Below, piece after piece: positions 28,224 through 35,505 of a stretch of 64,000 bases of DNA (positions are counted from its first letter, which is position 1; every line of letters starts with the position of its first letter). The translations under genes were made by a program, and so were the position numbers. The stretch covers positions 242,425 through 306,424 of the forward strand of contig JARKQY010000007.1 of NCBI GenBank assembly GCA_029974635.1. Reading direction: 5' to 3'. The notes under the pieces are model-generated. The model saw only the letters and a list, made by a program, of their open reading frames with translations, had not been told where the DNA came from and did no database searches. The DNA comes from Bacillota bacterium (GTDB lineage: Bacteria > Bacillota > UBA4882 > UBA8346).

Positions 28224-29162
28224 ATGTCTCATTCTTTTAAGATCAACATACCAAAAGTTATCCAATTATCAAATATCGAAGATTTAGTTCAGAAATTTTC
28301 TCCGGTTTTTGATGTTTGCAATAAAAATCAAGAATTTGTAATTGACATTGATTTAAGTGACCTTAATTTTATTACACCTACGGGTCTCAGCACACTCCGA
28401 GCTGTCATTATGTATATTGCACAAAGTAAATATAAAACTTCTGGAAAAATATCTGTTCCAAAATCAAGTATGCAAGGTTATTTAACTAGAATGAATTTCT
28501 ATGACTTTTTAAAAGAACCGATTAAATACCAAGGTAATAAATATAACTCTAAAGGACGATTTTGTGAACTAATTGAAGTCGCTTCTGAAAAAGCCAGTGA
28601 CCAAGTCGCAGATGATTTAGCAAAAATTTTACAAAAGCAACTTTCTTTAAGCCATCAAGCATACTTTAGTATACAACATACATTATCTGAAGTAATAATA
28701 AATGTTTTTCATCATGCACATTCCCCAGTAAACGCTATAGTTTCTGCTCAAACCTATACAAATTTACGCAAATTGGAAATTTCAATTGTAGATTGCGGTG
28801 ATGGGTTTAGGGTAAGTATGTTAGAGAATAGTATACATGCAAAAGTTAATACTATAATAGATGCCCTTTCATTGGCAATAAAACCTAAAGTTACTGGTCG
28901 CCCAGGACATAATGCAGGAGAAGGTTTATTCTTTACTTCTGAGCTTGTCAAACAAAATCAAGGTGAAATGATAATTTATTCCGAGGATGGATTGTTAAAT
29001 ATTCAAGGTAATAATCTTTCTTCAAAGAACGTACCATATTGGAAAGGGGCAATCGTTTCTATTTGTTTAAATCTAGATAATACGATGGATGTCGTTTCTT
29101 TATTTAATAAATATGCTCCTAAAGAAAATGGATATGACCTTTTAACTGATATTATGGAGTGA
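28224..29162 (+). CDS. STAS-like domain fused to GHKL ATPase
   Basis: 312 residues. The N-terminal 100 residues resemble a STAS/anti-anti-sigma fold (FVIDIDLSDLNFITPTGLSTLR). Residues about 140-260 form a GHKL ATP-binding domain with an N box (SEVIINVFHHA, 155-165), G1 DCGDG (190-194) and a G2 box GHNAGEGL (228-235). There is no kinase phospho-acceptor domain or membrane segment. It resembles anti-sigma-factor kinases (SpoIIAB/RsbW type) fused to their own partner domain. An AAGGAAA site precedes the ATG. It is followed after 7 nt by a DUF4325 gene. The partner or target is unknown; a signalling switch is inferred. Confidence 0.7.
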   Translation: MSHSFKINIPKVIQLSNIEDLVQKFSPVFDVCNKNQEFVIDIDLSDLNFITPTGLSTLRAVIMYIAQSKYKTSGKISVPKSSMQGYLTRMNFYDFLKEPIKYQGNKYNSKGRFCELIEVASEKASDQVADDLAKILQKQLSLSHQAYFSIQHTLSEVIINVFHHAHSPVNAIVSAQTYTNLRKLEISIVDCGDGFRVSMLENSIHAKVNTIIDALSLAIKPKVTGRPGHNAGEGLFFTSELVKQNQGEMIIYSEDGLLNIQGNNLSSKNVPYWKGAIVSICLNLDNTMDVVSLFNKYAPKENGYDLLTDIME

Positions 29163-29169
29163 TTATTTT

Positions 29170-29466
29170 ATGAATCCAGAAAGTATAATTATTTTAAATA
29201 AAAAAGGTGAGTTTTTAGGCTCCCGCGAATTAGGCTCGGAAATTAGATATGAGATCAATACTCAATTATCTAGCTCTTTAAATGTAATAATTAATTTTGA
29301 AGGGATAAAAGGAGTTTCTCATTCGTTTACTGATGAACTTATAGGTAAATTAATAGACGAGCTCAGTGTTGACGAATTTAAAAAGAGAATTAAATTTCAA
29401 AATGCTATTCCTGAAATTGTTCCTATCCTTCGTTATGTAATAAATAATCATTTACAAAGCGTTTGA
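29170..29466 (+). CDS. STAS-like DUF4325 protein
   Basis: 98 residues: NVIINFEGIKGVSHSFTDELIGKLI is the characteristic DUF4325 core, a STAS-like fold. Proteins of this kind commonly follow GHKL ATPases and may be their substrate or regulator. It begins 7 nt after the preceding stop and is the last gene before the right end of the transposon; a terminator at 29553-29581 follows. Confidence 0.75.
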   Translation: MNPESIIILNKKGEFLGSRELGSEIRYEINTQLSSSLNVIINFEGIKGVSHSFTDELIGKLIDELSVDEFKKRIKFQNAIPEIVPILRYVINNHLQSV

Positions 29467-29552
29467 ATAGGTCTTAACATTTAATTTTATATAAACCTCA
29501 TTCCTTAATAAAGTTATTTCTTTGTCTTAATACAACTTTTAATCAAAAAATT

Positions 29553-29581
29553 AAAGTGGGGAACGCGAACCCCACTTTTTT
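29553..29581. terminator. Terminator inside the right end of the transposon
   Basis: AAAGTGGGG / CCCCACTTT, a 9-bp perfect stem with an 8-nt loop and T-runs on both sides. It can stop both the cargo operon and glmS transcripts that enter the element. Confidence 0.85.
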
Positions 29582-29667
29582 CTGTATAACTTTATTTTTC
29601 ATTGTATGACATTATTATCTATTGTACAACTTTATTTTTCACTTCTCGACTTTATTTTACGTGTACA
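29581..29667. repeat. Right end of Tn7-like element with four tandem 20-bp TnsB-type repeats
   Basis: Four abutting units start at 29581, 29601, 29621 and 29641, exactly 20 bp apart, each related to ATTGTACAACTTTATTTTTC; the end proper is TGTACA at 29662-29667. The third unit is the most perfect; the second and fourth are more diverged. The dense array matches the Tn7 right end, which carries four overlapping TnsB sites. Confidence 0.9.
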
Positions 29668-29672
29668 CCGTC
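29668..29672. repeat. Target-site duplication, right copy (CCGTC)
   Basis: Five bases identical to 11958-11962. Nineteen bases separate this copy from the glmS stop codon. Confidence 0.85.
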
Positions 29673-29691
29673 CCCATTATTATTAAAACTC

Positions 29692-31521
29692 CTACTCCAC
29701 CGTCACGCTCTTCGCCAGATTCCTCGGCTTATCCACATCGCAGCCCTTGGCCTTGGCCGTATAATAAGCGAACAACTGCAGCGGCACAACGGAAAGGATC
29801 GGCGTCAGCATCGTATGGGTCAGCGGGATATGCAGCACATAATCCACCGACTTCTCGGTATCGTGATCTCCGGCCAGCGCCAGCGCCACTACAGTGGCCT
29901 CCCGGGCCTTAACTTCCTTGATGTTGCTGATCATCTTGTCATAAAGCTCCGGCTGGGTCACCACGGCGAATACCGGCACTCCCTCCACGATCAATGCCAG
30001 AGTGCCGTGTTTCAGCTCCCCGGCCGCATAGGCTTCGGCGTGAATATACGAAATCTCCTTCAGCTTCAATGCTCCCTCCAGGGAAACAGCGTAATCCAAG
30101 CCCCGTCCGATAAAGAAGATATCCTCGCAATCCTTGAAGTTTCCTGCAAACTCTTTGATCTTGGTCTCGGTGTTGAGTACCTTCTCGATTTGAGTAGGCA
30201 GATTCATCATCGCCTCCAGCATCCCCATCCGGTCATTCAGCGATATGATGCCGCGTTCCTGGGCAAGATAAATGGCCAGCAGATACAACGACAATAACTG
30301 AGTAGTATAAGCCTTGGTGGAAGCCACGGCGATCTCCGGCCCGGCCAAAGTGAGGATCAGATCATCCGCCTCCCGGGCCACCGAGCTGCCCACCACGTTC
30401 GTAATGGCCAGCACCCGGGACCCCAAAGCCTTGGCCTCACGCAACCCGGCCAGGGTATCGGCGGTCTCTCCCGACTGGGAAATAATGATGGTCAAGGAGT
30501 TCGGGCCCACTATCGGATCGCGATAGCGGAACTCCGAGGCCAGGTCCACCTCCACCGGGATCCGGGCCAGCTTTTCGATAAGGAACTTGCCCACCTGTCC
30601 GGCATAACTTGCCGTACCACAGGCCACCACGTGAATTTTTTGCAGCTTGTTGATCTCCGCCGCCGATAATTTAACCTCCGGAAGCACCACTTTCATCTCC
30701 CCGCGGTCGATCTTCCCGGCCATAGTATCCCGGACCGCCCGCGGCTGCTCATGAATCTCCTTCAGCATGAAATCTTCATACCCGCCCTTTTCGGCGGCGG
30801 TAATATCCCATTCCACATGAAACGGCTTCTTAGGCAGCAGTTTCCCGTCAAAATCGCTCACCTGCACTCCGGCGGCCTCCACCACCGCCATCTCGCCGTC
30901 ATCGAGAATGAAGATATCCCGGGTATACGGCAGAACTGCCGGGATGTCGGAGGCGATAAAATTCTCTTCCTTTCCCAGCCCGATAATCAACGGACTGGCC
31001 TTCCGGGCCACCACCAAATGTTCCGGATGGTCCTTGCAGATAACCACCAGCGCAAAGGCGCCTTCTACCTTCTTCAATGCATCCTGCACCGCTTCCACCA
31101 GGCTGCCCCGGTAATACTCCTCAATCAAATGGGGCAAAACCTCGGTATCCGTCTCGGAGTTGAAGATATGGCCTTTTTCTTGCAGCCATTCTTTCAACTC
31201 AATATAATTCTCGATAATCCCGTTATGCACCACCGAAATTCTTTGGGTACAATCAAAATGCGGATGCGCGTTCCGGTCCGACGGCCGCCCGTGCGTCGCC
31301 CACCGGGTATGCCCGATACCCACCGTTCCCGGCAAAGGACTCTTCTCCAGCAGTTCTTCCACCTTGACCAGCCGTCCCACCGTTTTGCTGCAACTCAGTT
31401 TCCCCTGGTTGAACACCGTCACCCCGGCTGAATCATACCCCCGGTACTCCAGCCGTTTTAACCCATCCAGCAACACCGGAACTGCTTCTTGTTTCCCAAT
31501 ATATCCAACGATACCGCACAT
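29692..31521 (-). CDS. glmS: Glutamine-fructose-6-phosphate aminotransferase (isomerizing)
   Basis: 609 residues. The N-terminal class II glutaminase begins MCGIVGYIGK with catalytic Cys after Met1; CGTA-S and SQSGETADT mark the two SIS isomerase domains. The C-terminus DKPRNLAKSVTVE is the conserved segment that TnsD proteins recognise. It makes glucosamine-6-phosphate, feeding GlmM and cell-wall synthesis. The gene is intact despite the adjacent transposon, whose right end lies 19-24 bp beyond the stop. A promoter at 31602-31629 lies downstream of the distant ribozyme and of a terminator. Spacing: RBS TAAGGAGG, then ATG. Confidence 0.98.
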   Translation of the reverse strand: MCGIVGYIGKQEAVPVLLDGLKRLEYRGYDSAGVTVFNQGKLSCSKTVGRLVKVEELLEKSPLPGTVGIGHTRWATHGRPSDRNAHPHFDCTQRISVVHNGIIENYIELKEWLQEKGHIFNSETDTEVLPHLIEEYYRGSLVEAVQDALKKVEGAFALVVICKDHPEHLVVARKASPLIIGLGKEENFIASDIPAVLPYTRDIFILDDGEMAVVEAAGVQVSDFDGKLLPKKPFHVEWDITAAEKGGYEDFMLKEIHEQPRAVRDTMAGKIDRGEMKVVLPEVKLSAAEINKLQKIHVVACGTASYAGQVGKFLIEKLARIPVEVDLASEFRYRDPIVGPNSLTIIISQSGETADTLAGLREAKALGSRVLAITNVVGSSVAREADDLILTLAGPEIAVASTKAYTTQLLSLYLLAIYLAQERGIISLNDRMGMLEAMMNLPTQIEKVLNTETKIKEFAGNFKDCEDIFFIGRGLDYAVSLEGALKLKEISYIHAEAYAAGELKHGTLALIVEGVPVFAVVTQPELYDKMISNIKEVKAREATVVALALAGDHDTEKSVDYVLHIPLTHTMLTPILSVVPLQLFAYYTAKAKGCDVDKPRNLAKSVTVE

Positions 31522-31601
31522 CTTTTGCGTTACCTCCTTAAGTTTTTAAAATTTCGGTTTTGTAAAACATCGCAAAGCTTAATATAACAAAGATTTTTCC
31601 C

Positions 31602-31629
31602 ATTATAGCTAAAAATTTTTCATTGTTTC
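31602..31629 (-). promoter_or_regulatory. Candidate local promoter of glmS
   Basis: On the minus strand GAAACA (31629-31624), a 16-bp spacer, TATAAT (31607-31602). The -35 is poor and the -10 perfect. It would start a transcript of about 75 nt leader that lacks the ribozyme. Confidence 0.45.
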
Positions 31630-31710
31630 CCGGCTAAAAGATGTCGTGTGCGTAGCACACGCATCGATCCGTAACCAACTGCCGGCATCCAATTCCTAAC
31701 CCATCATCCC

Positions 31711-31770
31711 CTTCCCTCAAAACGCACTTGTGCGTTAGGGAAAGGTGGCGCACATGCGCCGGGTTAGGTC
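31711..31770. repeat. 60-bp repeat, copy A
   Basis: Starts CTTCCCTCAAAACGCACTTG and ends GCCGGGTTAGGTC; it contains two palindromes (AACGCACTTGTGCGTT and GGCGCACATGCGCC). The same orientation and length recur at 32425-32484. REP-like. Confidence 0.8.
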
Positions 31771-31775
31771 AGAGA

Positions 31776-31808
31776 AATAAAAAAACCGATCCTCTTGCTG
31801 TATCGGTT
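31776..31808 (-). terminator. Intrinsic terminator between the ribozyme and glmS
   Basis: On the minus strand AACCGAT / ATCGGTT with an 11-nt loop, followed by TTTTTTTATTT. It lies about 160 bp downstream of the ribozyme and 255 bp before the glmS start. Confidence 0.8.
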
Positions 31809-31885
31809 AATAAAGAAATCATCATATGAAAATAAAGACAAAACACATCCATATCCATGGAATATTCCATTAAAGCCCTTCTAAC

Positions 31886-31936
31886 TCACGCAGGCACGTA
31901 AGTTAAAGCAAGGGCTGACTCTGATTCAGACCACAT
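31886..31936 (-). CDS. 16-residue leader ORF downstream of the ribozyme
   Basis: ATG at 31936 with AGGAG 6 nt upstream opens a frame of 16 codons ending at TGA (MWSESESALALTYVPA). Its last two thirds lie within a hairpin of paired arms at 31873-31915. It could be a leader peptide or a remnant; no family is recognised. Confidence 0.3.
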   Translation of the reverse strand: MWSESESALALTYVPA

Positions 31937-31969
31937 CGCATACTCCTTTACCAACCAAATGGCGTTCAA

Positions 31970-32178
31970 TTCACCCGACCCTATTGTCCCTGGCATCGCT
32001 GCCGGATTTGTGGGGTCTTTAACGGTGGTGTATTTCACCGGGGGTCACCCGCCGACTTAATACACAGGTAAGCAATCATCTTAGCATCTGTGTATTCTCC
32101 GAGATCCCCCTCCTCGTCAACTTTTGAACCGCTCTTGCGCGAAAAGCAATGAGTAACCCGTTCAAAAGCCCTGGCGCT
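31970..32178 (-). ncRNA. glmS ribozyme (glucosamine-6-phosphate riboswitch)
   Basis: The minus strand matches the glmS ribozyme core: the cleavage site A|GCGCCAGGGC (G1 at 32177), then AGTTGACGAGGAGGGG, the GTCGGCGGGTGACCCCCGG segment, and the P3/P4 extension with CCGTTAAAGACCCC and GGGTC. It cuts its own transcript when glucosamine-6-phosphate is plentiful and so lowers glmS mRNA. Here the 3' boundary lies about 450 nt before glmS, much further than usual, with a terminator in between. Ends are approximate. Confidence 0.9.
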
Positions 32179-32285
32179 GAGTTTTTTTATCTAGTAATCG
32201 CTCTATCTATTTCATTCCCACCCCCTTAGTTAATCAATAAACCGGTTTTTTCACCTCTCATTCTTCCTATTGTATGATTATCCAT

Positions 32286-32349
32286 AAAAAGTTTGTTTTT
32301 TCAGCAAACTTTTGAGGATATTTTTGAATTATAGCTACGCTATAATATG
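32286..32349 (+). repeat. Two-hairpin dispersed element, copy 1
   Basis: AAAGTTTG / CAAACTTT hairpin followed by ATTATAG-CTACG-CTATAAT hairpin. A diverged copy occurs in reverse orientation at 44842-44903 with a compensatory base-pair change. Confidence 0.6.
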
Positions 32350-32424
32350 CTCTATTGTATCATAAAGACGCTGAAAATCAAAGCACCCATTTCCTTCCTC
32401 GCGTCCCACTCACCCTTTGGTATC

Positions 32425-32484
32425 CTTCCCTCAAAACACACTTGTGCGTTAGGGAAAAGTGTTGCCCACGCGCCGGGTTAGGTC
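32425..32484. repeat. 60-bp repeat, copy B
   Basis: Second copy of the repeat at 31711-31770 with few mismatches, located 5 bp after the glmM stop codon. Together the two copies flank the ribozyme region. Confidence 0.8.
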
Positions 32485-32488
32485 AAGG

Positions 32489-33847
32489 TCAGCCCAGTTC
32501 CTCCCGTATCGCCCCGCTTATCCTCCCCGTCAGCCGTTTCAACTCATCTTCATCCGGTCCTTCAGCCATTACCCGGATTAACGGCTCAGTCCCCGAGGCC
32601 CTCACAAATATCCGACCGCTGCCCCTCAGCCCGGTCTCGGCTTCCTGAATCGCCTCACGGATGCGATGATTTTGTTCCCAGCCTTCCTTCCGGGCCACCT
32701 GCACATTCTCCAGCACCTGCGGGAAGCGTTCCATCTGTCCGGCCAGTTCCGACATGCTTTGGCCTGACCGCTGCAGCACTTGCAGGAGTTGCAACGCCGA
32801 CAATATTCCATCTCCTGTGGTATTCTTTTCCAGAAAAATGATGTGCCCCGATTGCTCGCCGCCCAGGATCAGGTCGTGCTCCAGTAATGCCTCCAGGACA
32901 TAACGGTCCCCGTTGGCGGTAACAATTACATCCGCCTGATGCTTCTTAAAGGTCTGGATTAGCCCCAGATTGGAATAGACCGTAACCGCCACTTTATTAT
33001 TTTTCAGTCGCCCGCGTGATAATAAATCAAGACCACAGACTGTAATAATCTGATCACCGTCAACGATTTCGCCGCATTCATCCACCACAATCAACCGGTC
33101 CGCATCACCGTCCAGGGCAATGCCGATATCAGCTCCATAGGCCAGTACTTCCTTCTGCAAAATAACGGGGTGCGTTGAACCGCATTTAACATTTATCCGG
33201 CTGCCCACATTCCGGTTGTGCAGGGCGACAATATCAGCCCCCAGCCGCTCCAGCACCCGCGGCGCCAATTCGTATCCGGCCCCGAAACCGCAGTCCAGGA
33301 CGATCCGCAATCCTTCAAAACCGGCGGAAACTGTCGATACCAGGTGGTCTTCATAAACCCTTATCAGGTCGTGGCGGGTGGTAATCCGCCCCACATCCAC
33401 TCCAATAGGCCGTTCCAGTTCACCACGTTTTTCATAAACGGCTTCGATCCGGTCCTCGATTTCATCGGCCAGCTTAAAACCCTGGCTGTTAAAAAATTTA
33501 ATCCCGTTATCCTCTACCGGATTATGGGACGCCGAGATCATTGCCCCGGCCTCAACCCCCAAATGGCGGCAAAGAAAAGCCACTCCCGGGGTTGGAATAA
33601 CCCCCGCCAAAATCACATCCACCCCCACGGAAGTAATCCCCGCCATTAAGGCTGCTTCCAGCATGTCACCGGAAACCCGGGTATCCTTGCCGATGATGAT
33701 TCGGGGTTTCGCCTTCAGTTTGCGATGTTGATCCGAAAGTTCCTTAAAATAGATGCCCACCGCCTGGCCCAACCCCAGTGTCATCTCCGGACTCAAACTG
33801 TGATTGGCCACTCCTCGTACTCCGTCAGTTCCAAATAAACGCGCCAC
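32489..33847 (-). CDS. glmM: Phosphoglucosamine mutase
   Basis: 452 residues, usual length for GlmM. The phosphoserine loop is ISASHNP (Ser107), the magnesium loop DGDADR follows, and the C-terminus has the phosphate-binding RASGTEP loop. It converts glucosamine-6-phosphate (from GlmS) to glucosamine-1-phosphate for UDP-GlcNAc. The start codon is GTG with GGAGGG 6 nt upstream. It follows cdaA and a COG2509 gene, the conserved cdaA-glmM-glmS neighbourhood in Bacillota; GlmM binds and inhibits CdaA in related species. Confidence 0.97.
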   Translation of the reverse strand: MARLFGTDGVRGVANHSLSPEMTLGLGQAVGIYFKELSDQHRKLKAKPRIIIGKDTRVSGDMLEAALMAGITSVGVDVILAGVIPTPGVAFLCRHLGVEAGAMISASHNPVEDNGIKFFNSQGFKLADEIEDRIEAVYEKRGELERPIGVDVGRITTRHDLIRVYEDHLVSTVSAGFEGLRIVLDCGFGAGYELAPRVLERLGADIVALHNRNVGSRINVKCGSTHPVILQKEVLAYGADIGIALDGDADRLIVVDECGEIVDGDQIITVCGLDLLSRGRLKNNKVAVTVYSNLGLIQTFKKHQADVIVTANGDRYVLEALLEHDLILGGEQSGHIIFLEKNTTGDGILSALQLLQVLQRSGQSMSELAGQMERFPQVLENVQVARKEGWEQNHRIREAIQEAETGLRGSGRIFVRASGTEPLIRVMAEGPDEDELKRLTGRISGAIREELG

Positions 33848-33904
33848 GAAAATCCCTCCAAATAAACATCCTGCTTCTAAATTATTGTCGCTATGCCCAA
33901 AAAG

Positions 33905-35503
33905 TTATTCTTTTAAGATCCGTTCCGCTGTTTTCCACCCATCCAAAGCCGAACTGATAATCCCTCCGGCATAACCGGCTCCTTCTCCCACCGGATATAT
34001 CCCCCGGATTCCTAATGCCTCCCGGGATTCACCCCTTAAAATCCGGACCGGGGCCGAGGTTCGGGTTTCGACTCCGGTGAATACGGCTTCCGGCCAATCA
34101 AATCCTTTGATCTTAGCGCCGAAGGATTTTATTCCATCGCTGATTGCACGGCAAATAACCGGGGGCAGCACTTCCCACAGATTGAACGGAGTTGTCCCCG
34201 GCAAATAGGAAGGAGGCAATGCCGCAAAACCGGTTGAGGCTTGCTGCTTGAAAAAATCCGCCAGTCGCTGGGCCGGAGCAAAATAGTTGCCCCCGCCAGC
34301 TTCAAAGGCCTTCTTTTCCAACTGTTGCTGGAAAAACATCCCGGCTAAAGGTGAATCATTACCGTAATCACTTTGATTTACCGTTACCACCACTGCCGAA
34401 TTGGCTACCCCAGAGTTCCGCGCCTGATAACTCATACCGTTGGTAACCACCCCATAGGGTTCCGAGGTTGCCCCCACCACCATGCCTCCCGGGCACATGC
34501 AAAAAGTATAGACCCCCCGTTGGCTCTCTTGGTGTTGGTATGTCAACTGGTATTCGGCGGAACCCAAAGCGGCATGATCGCACCATTTACCATATTGGGC
34601 CTTGTTGATAATCTCCTGGGGATGTTCGATGCGCAGTCCAATGGCAAAAGGTTTGGCTGCCAGCCGGAATCCCTCCCGGAATAGCAACTGGTATATGTCG
34701 CGGGCGCTATTACCGGTAGCTAGTAGCAGCCGGTCGGTTTCCAAAGTGGTTTGGCCATTAATTGTGATGGCCAGGATTTTGAAGTCAGCCAGCCGGATAC
34801 CGGTCAAACGATGCCGGAACCGGATTTCTCCGCCGTATTCCCGAATCAGCTGTTCCAGATTGGTAATGACGGTTTGCAATAAATCGGTGCCGATATGCGG
34901 ATGCTGCCAATACATAATATCGGGAGGCGCCCCTAATTGGACCATTGTTTGCAGGATACTATCCAGTTCCGGATCTTTGATCCGGGTGGTCAACTTGCCG
35001 TCTGAAAAGGTACCGGCGCCGCCGATGCCATATTGGATATTGGAATCAGGATCGAGTGCGCTGGTTTTCCAAAAAGTATCGACCCTGGCAATTCGTTCGG
35101 ACAGTTCATCGCCACGGTCGATAATGATGGGCCGCAATCCTGCGGCTGCCAGCTTAAGTCCGGCAAAAAGACCGGCCGGTCCTGCTCCAACGATTACCGG
35201 TCTTGACTTAAAATGAGTCTGGTTTGCTTTAATTGAAGTTAGCGCTACCGGCCGGCGCGGTTCGGATAATACTAAGTTGGATGTCCGGTTAAGTAATGCC
35301 GCGCCTGACGCATCCTCAATATTTAAACGGAAACGGACCGTATAGACAAAGTTTATCTCTTTATGCCGGGCATCCAATGATTTCCGGATGATCTCCAACT
35401 CTTGAATCGCTTCCGGAGGAAACGCAATGATTTTGGCCGTCAATTGCCGTATATCGGTTTGATCCTCAATGGACTGGCGTATCTGGGAAAGCTGAAACCA
35501 CAT
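33905..35503 (-). CDS. NAD(P)/FAD-dependent oxidoreductase (COG2509 family)
   Basis: 532 residues. An N-terminal ferredoxin-like domain of about 95 residues precedes an FAD-binding Rossmann motif VGAGPAG (105-111). Further flavoprotein motifs include GIGGAGTFSDGKL and, near the C-terminus, IYPVGEGAGYAGGI. The physiological substrate is unknown. It starts two bases after the cdaA stop and lies 57 bp before glmM, so it is part of the same operon. In many Bacillota the gene between cdaA and glmM is cdaR, which is absent here. Confidence 0.88.
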   Translation of the reverse strand: MWFQLSQIRQSIEDQTDIRQLTAKIIAFPPEAIQELEIIRKSLDARHKEINFVYTVRFRLNIEDASGAALLNRTSNLVLSEPRRPVALTSIKANQTHFKSRPVIVGAGPAGLFAGLKLAAAGLRPIIIDRGDELSERIARVDTFWKTSALDPDSNIQYGIGGAGTFSDGKLTTRIKDPELDSILQTMVQLGAPPDIMYWQHPHIGTDLLQTVITNLEQLIREYGGEIRFRHRLTGIRLADFKILAITINGQTTLETDRLLLATGNSARDIYQLLFREGFRLAAKPFAIGLRIEHPQEIINKAQYGKWCDHAALGSAEYQLTYQHQESQRGVYTFCMCPGGMVVGATSEPYGVVTNGMSYQARNSGVANSAVVVTVNQSDYGNDSPLAGMFFQQQLEKKAFEAGGGNYFAPAQRLADFFKQQASTGFAALPPSYLPGTTPFNLWEVLPPVICRAISDGIKSFGAKIKGFDWPEAVFTGVETRTSAPVRILRGESREALGIRGIYPVGEGAGYAGGIISSALDGWKTAERILKE

Positions 35504-35505
35504 TA

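Larger units (their letters stand above)
11963..29667. mobile_element. Tn7-like transposon inserted at the glmS attachment site, 17.7 kb
   Basis: Both ends start with TG on their own 5' side and share 15 of the first 21 bases. They are flanked by the same 5 bp (CCGTC). The left end holds three separated TnsB-type repeats and the right end four tandem 20-bp repeats, the classical Tn7 asymmetry. The element encodes TnsA, B, C, D and E in order. The right end faces glmS, and the duplication lies 19 bp beyond the glmS stop codon, as expected for TnsD-guided insertion. Cargo lies on the left (subtilase/AAA, CBASS-like set) and, unusually, also between tnsA and the right end. The element is visibly more AT-rich than the flanking chromosome. 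All tns frames are intact, so it may be mobile. Confidence 0.92.
31522..32488. other. Long glmM-glmS intergenic region
   Basis: 967 bp containing, in the direction of transcription (right to left): a 60-bp repeat (32425-32484), a two-hairpin element (32286-32349), the glmS ribozyme (31970-32178), a 16-codon ORF (31886-31936) over a long hairpin, an intrinsic terminator (31776-31808), the second 60-bp repeat (31711-31770), a GTGTGCGTAGCACAC palindrome near 31650, and a promoter for glmS. Confidence 0.8.

Noticed and set aside
11963..29667. CRISPR-associated transposon (CAST)
   Set aside because: No cas genes and no repeat-spacer array; target choice is explained by TnsD and glmS.
29602..30297. 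231-codon plus-strand ORF over the end of glmS
   Set aside because: Shadow of glmS crossing the transposon end; no ribosome binding site.
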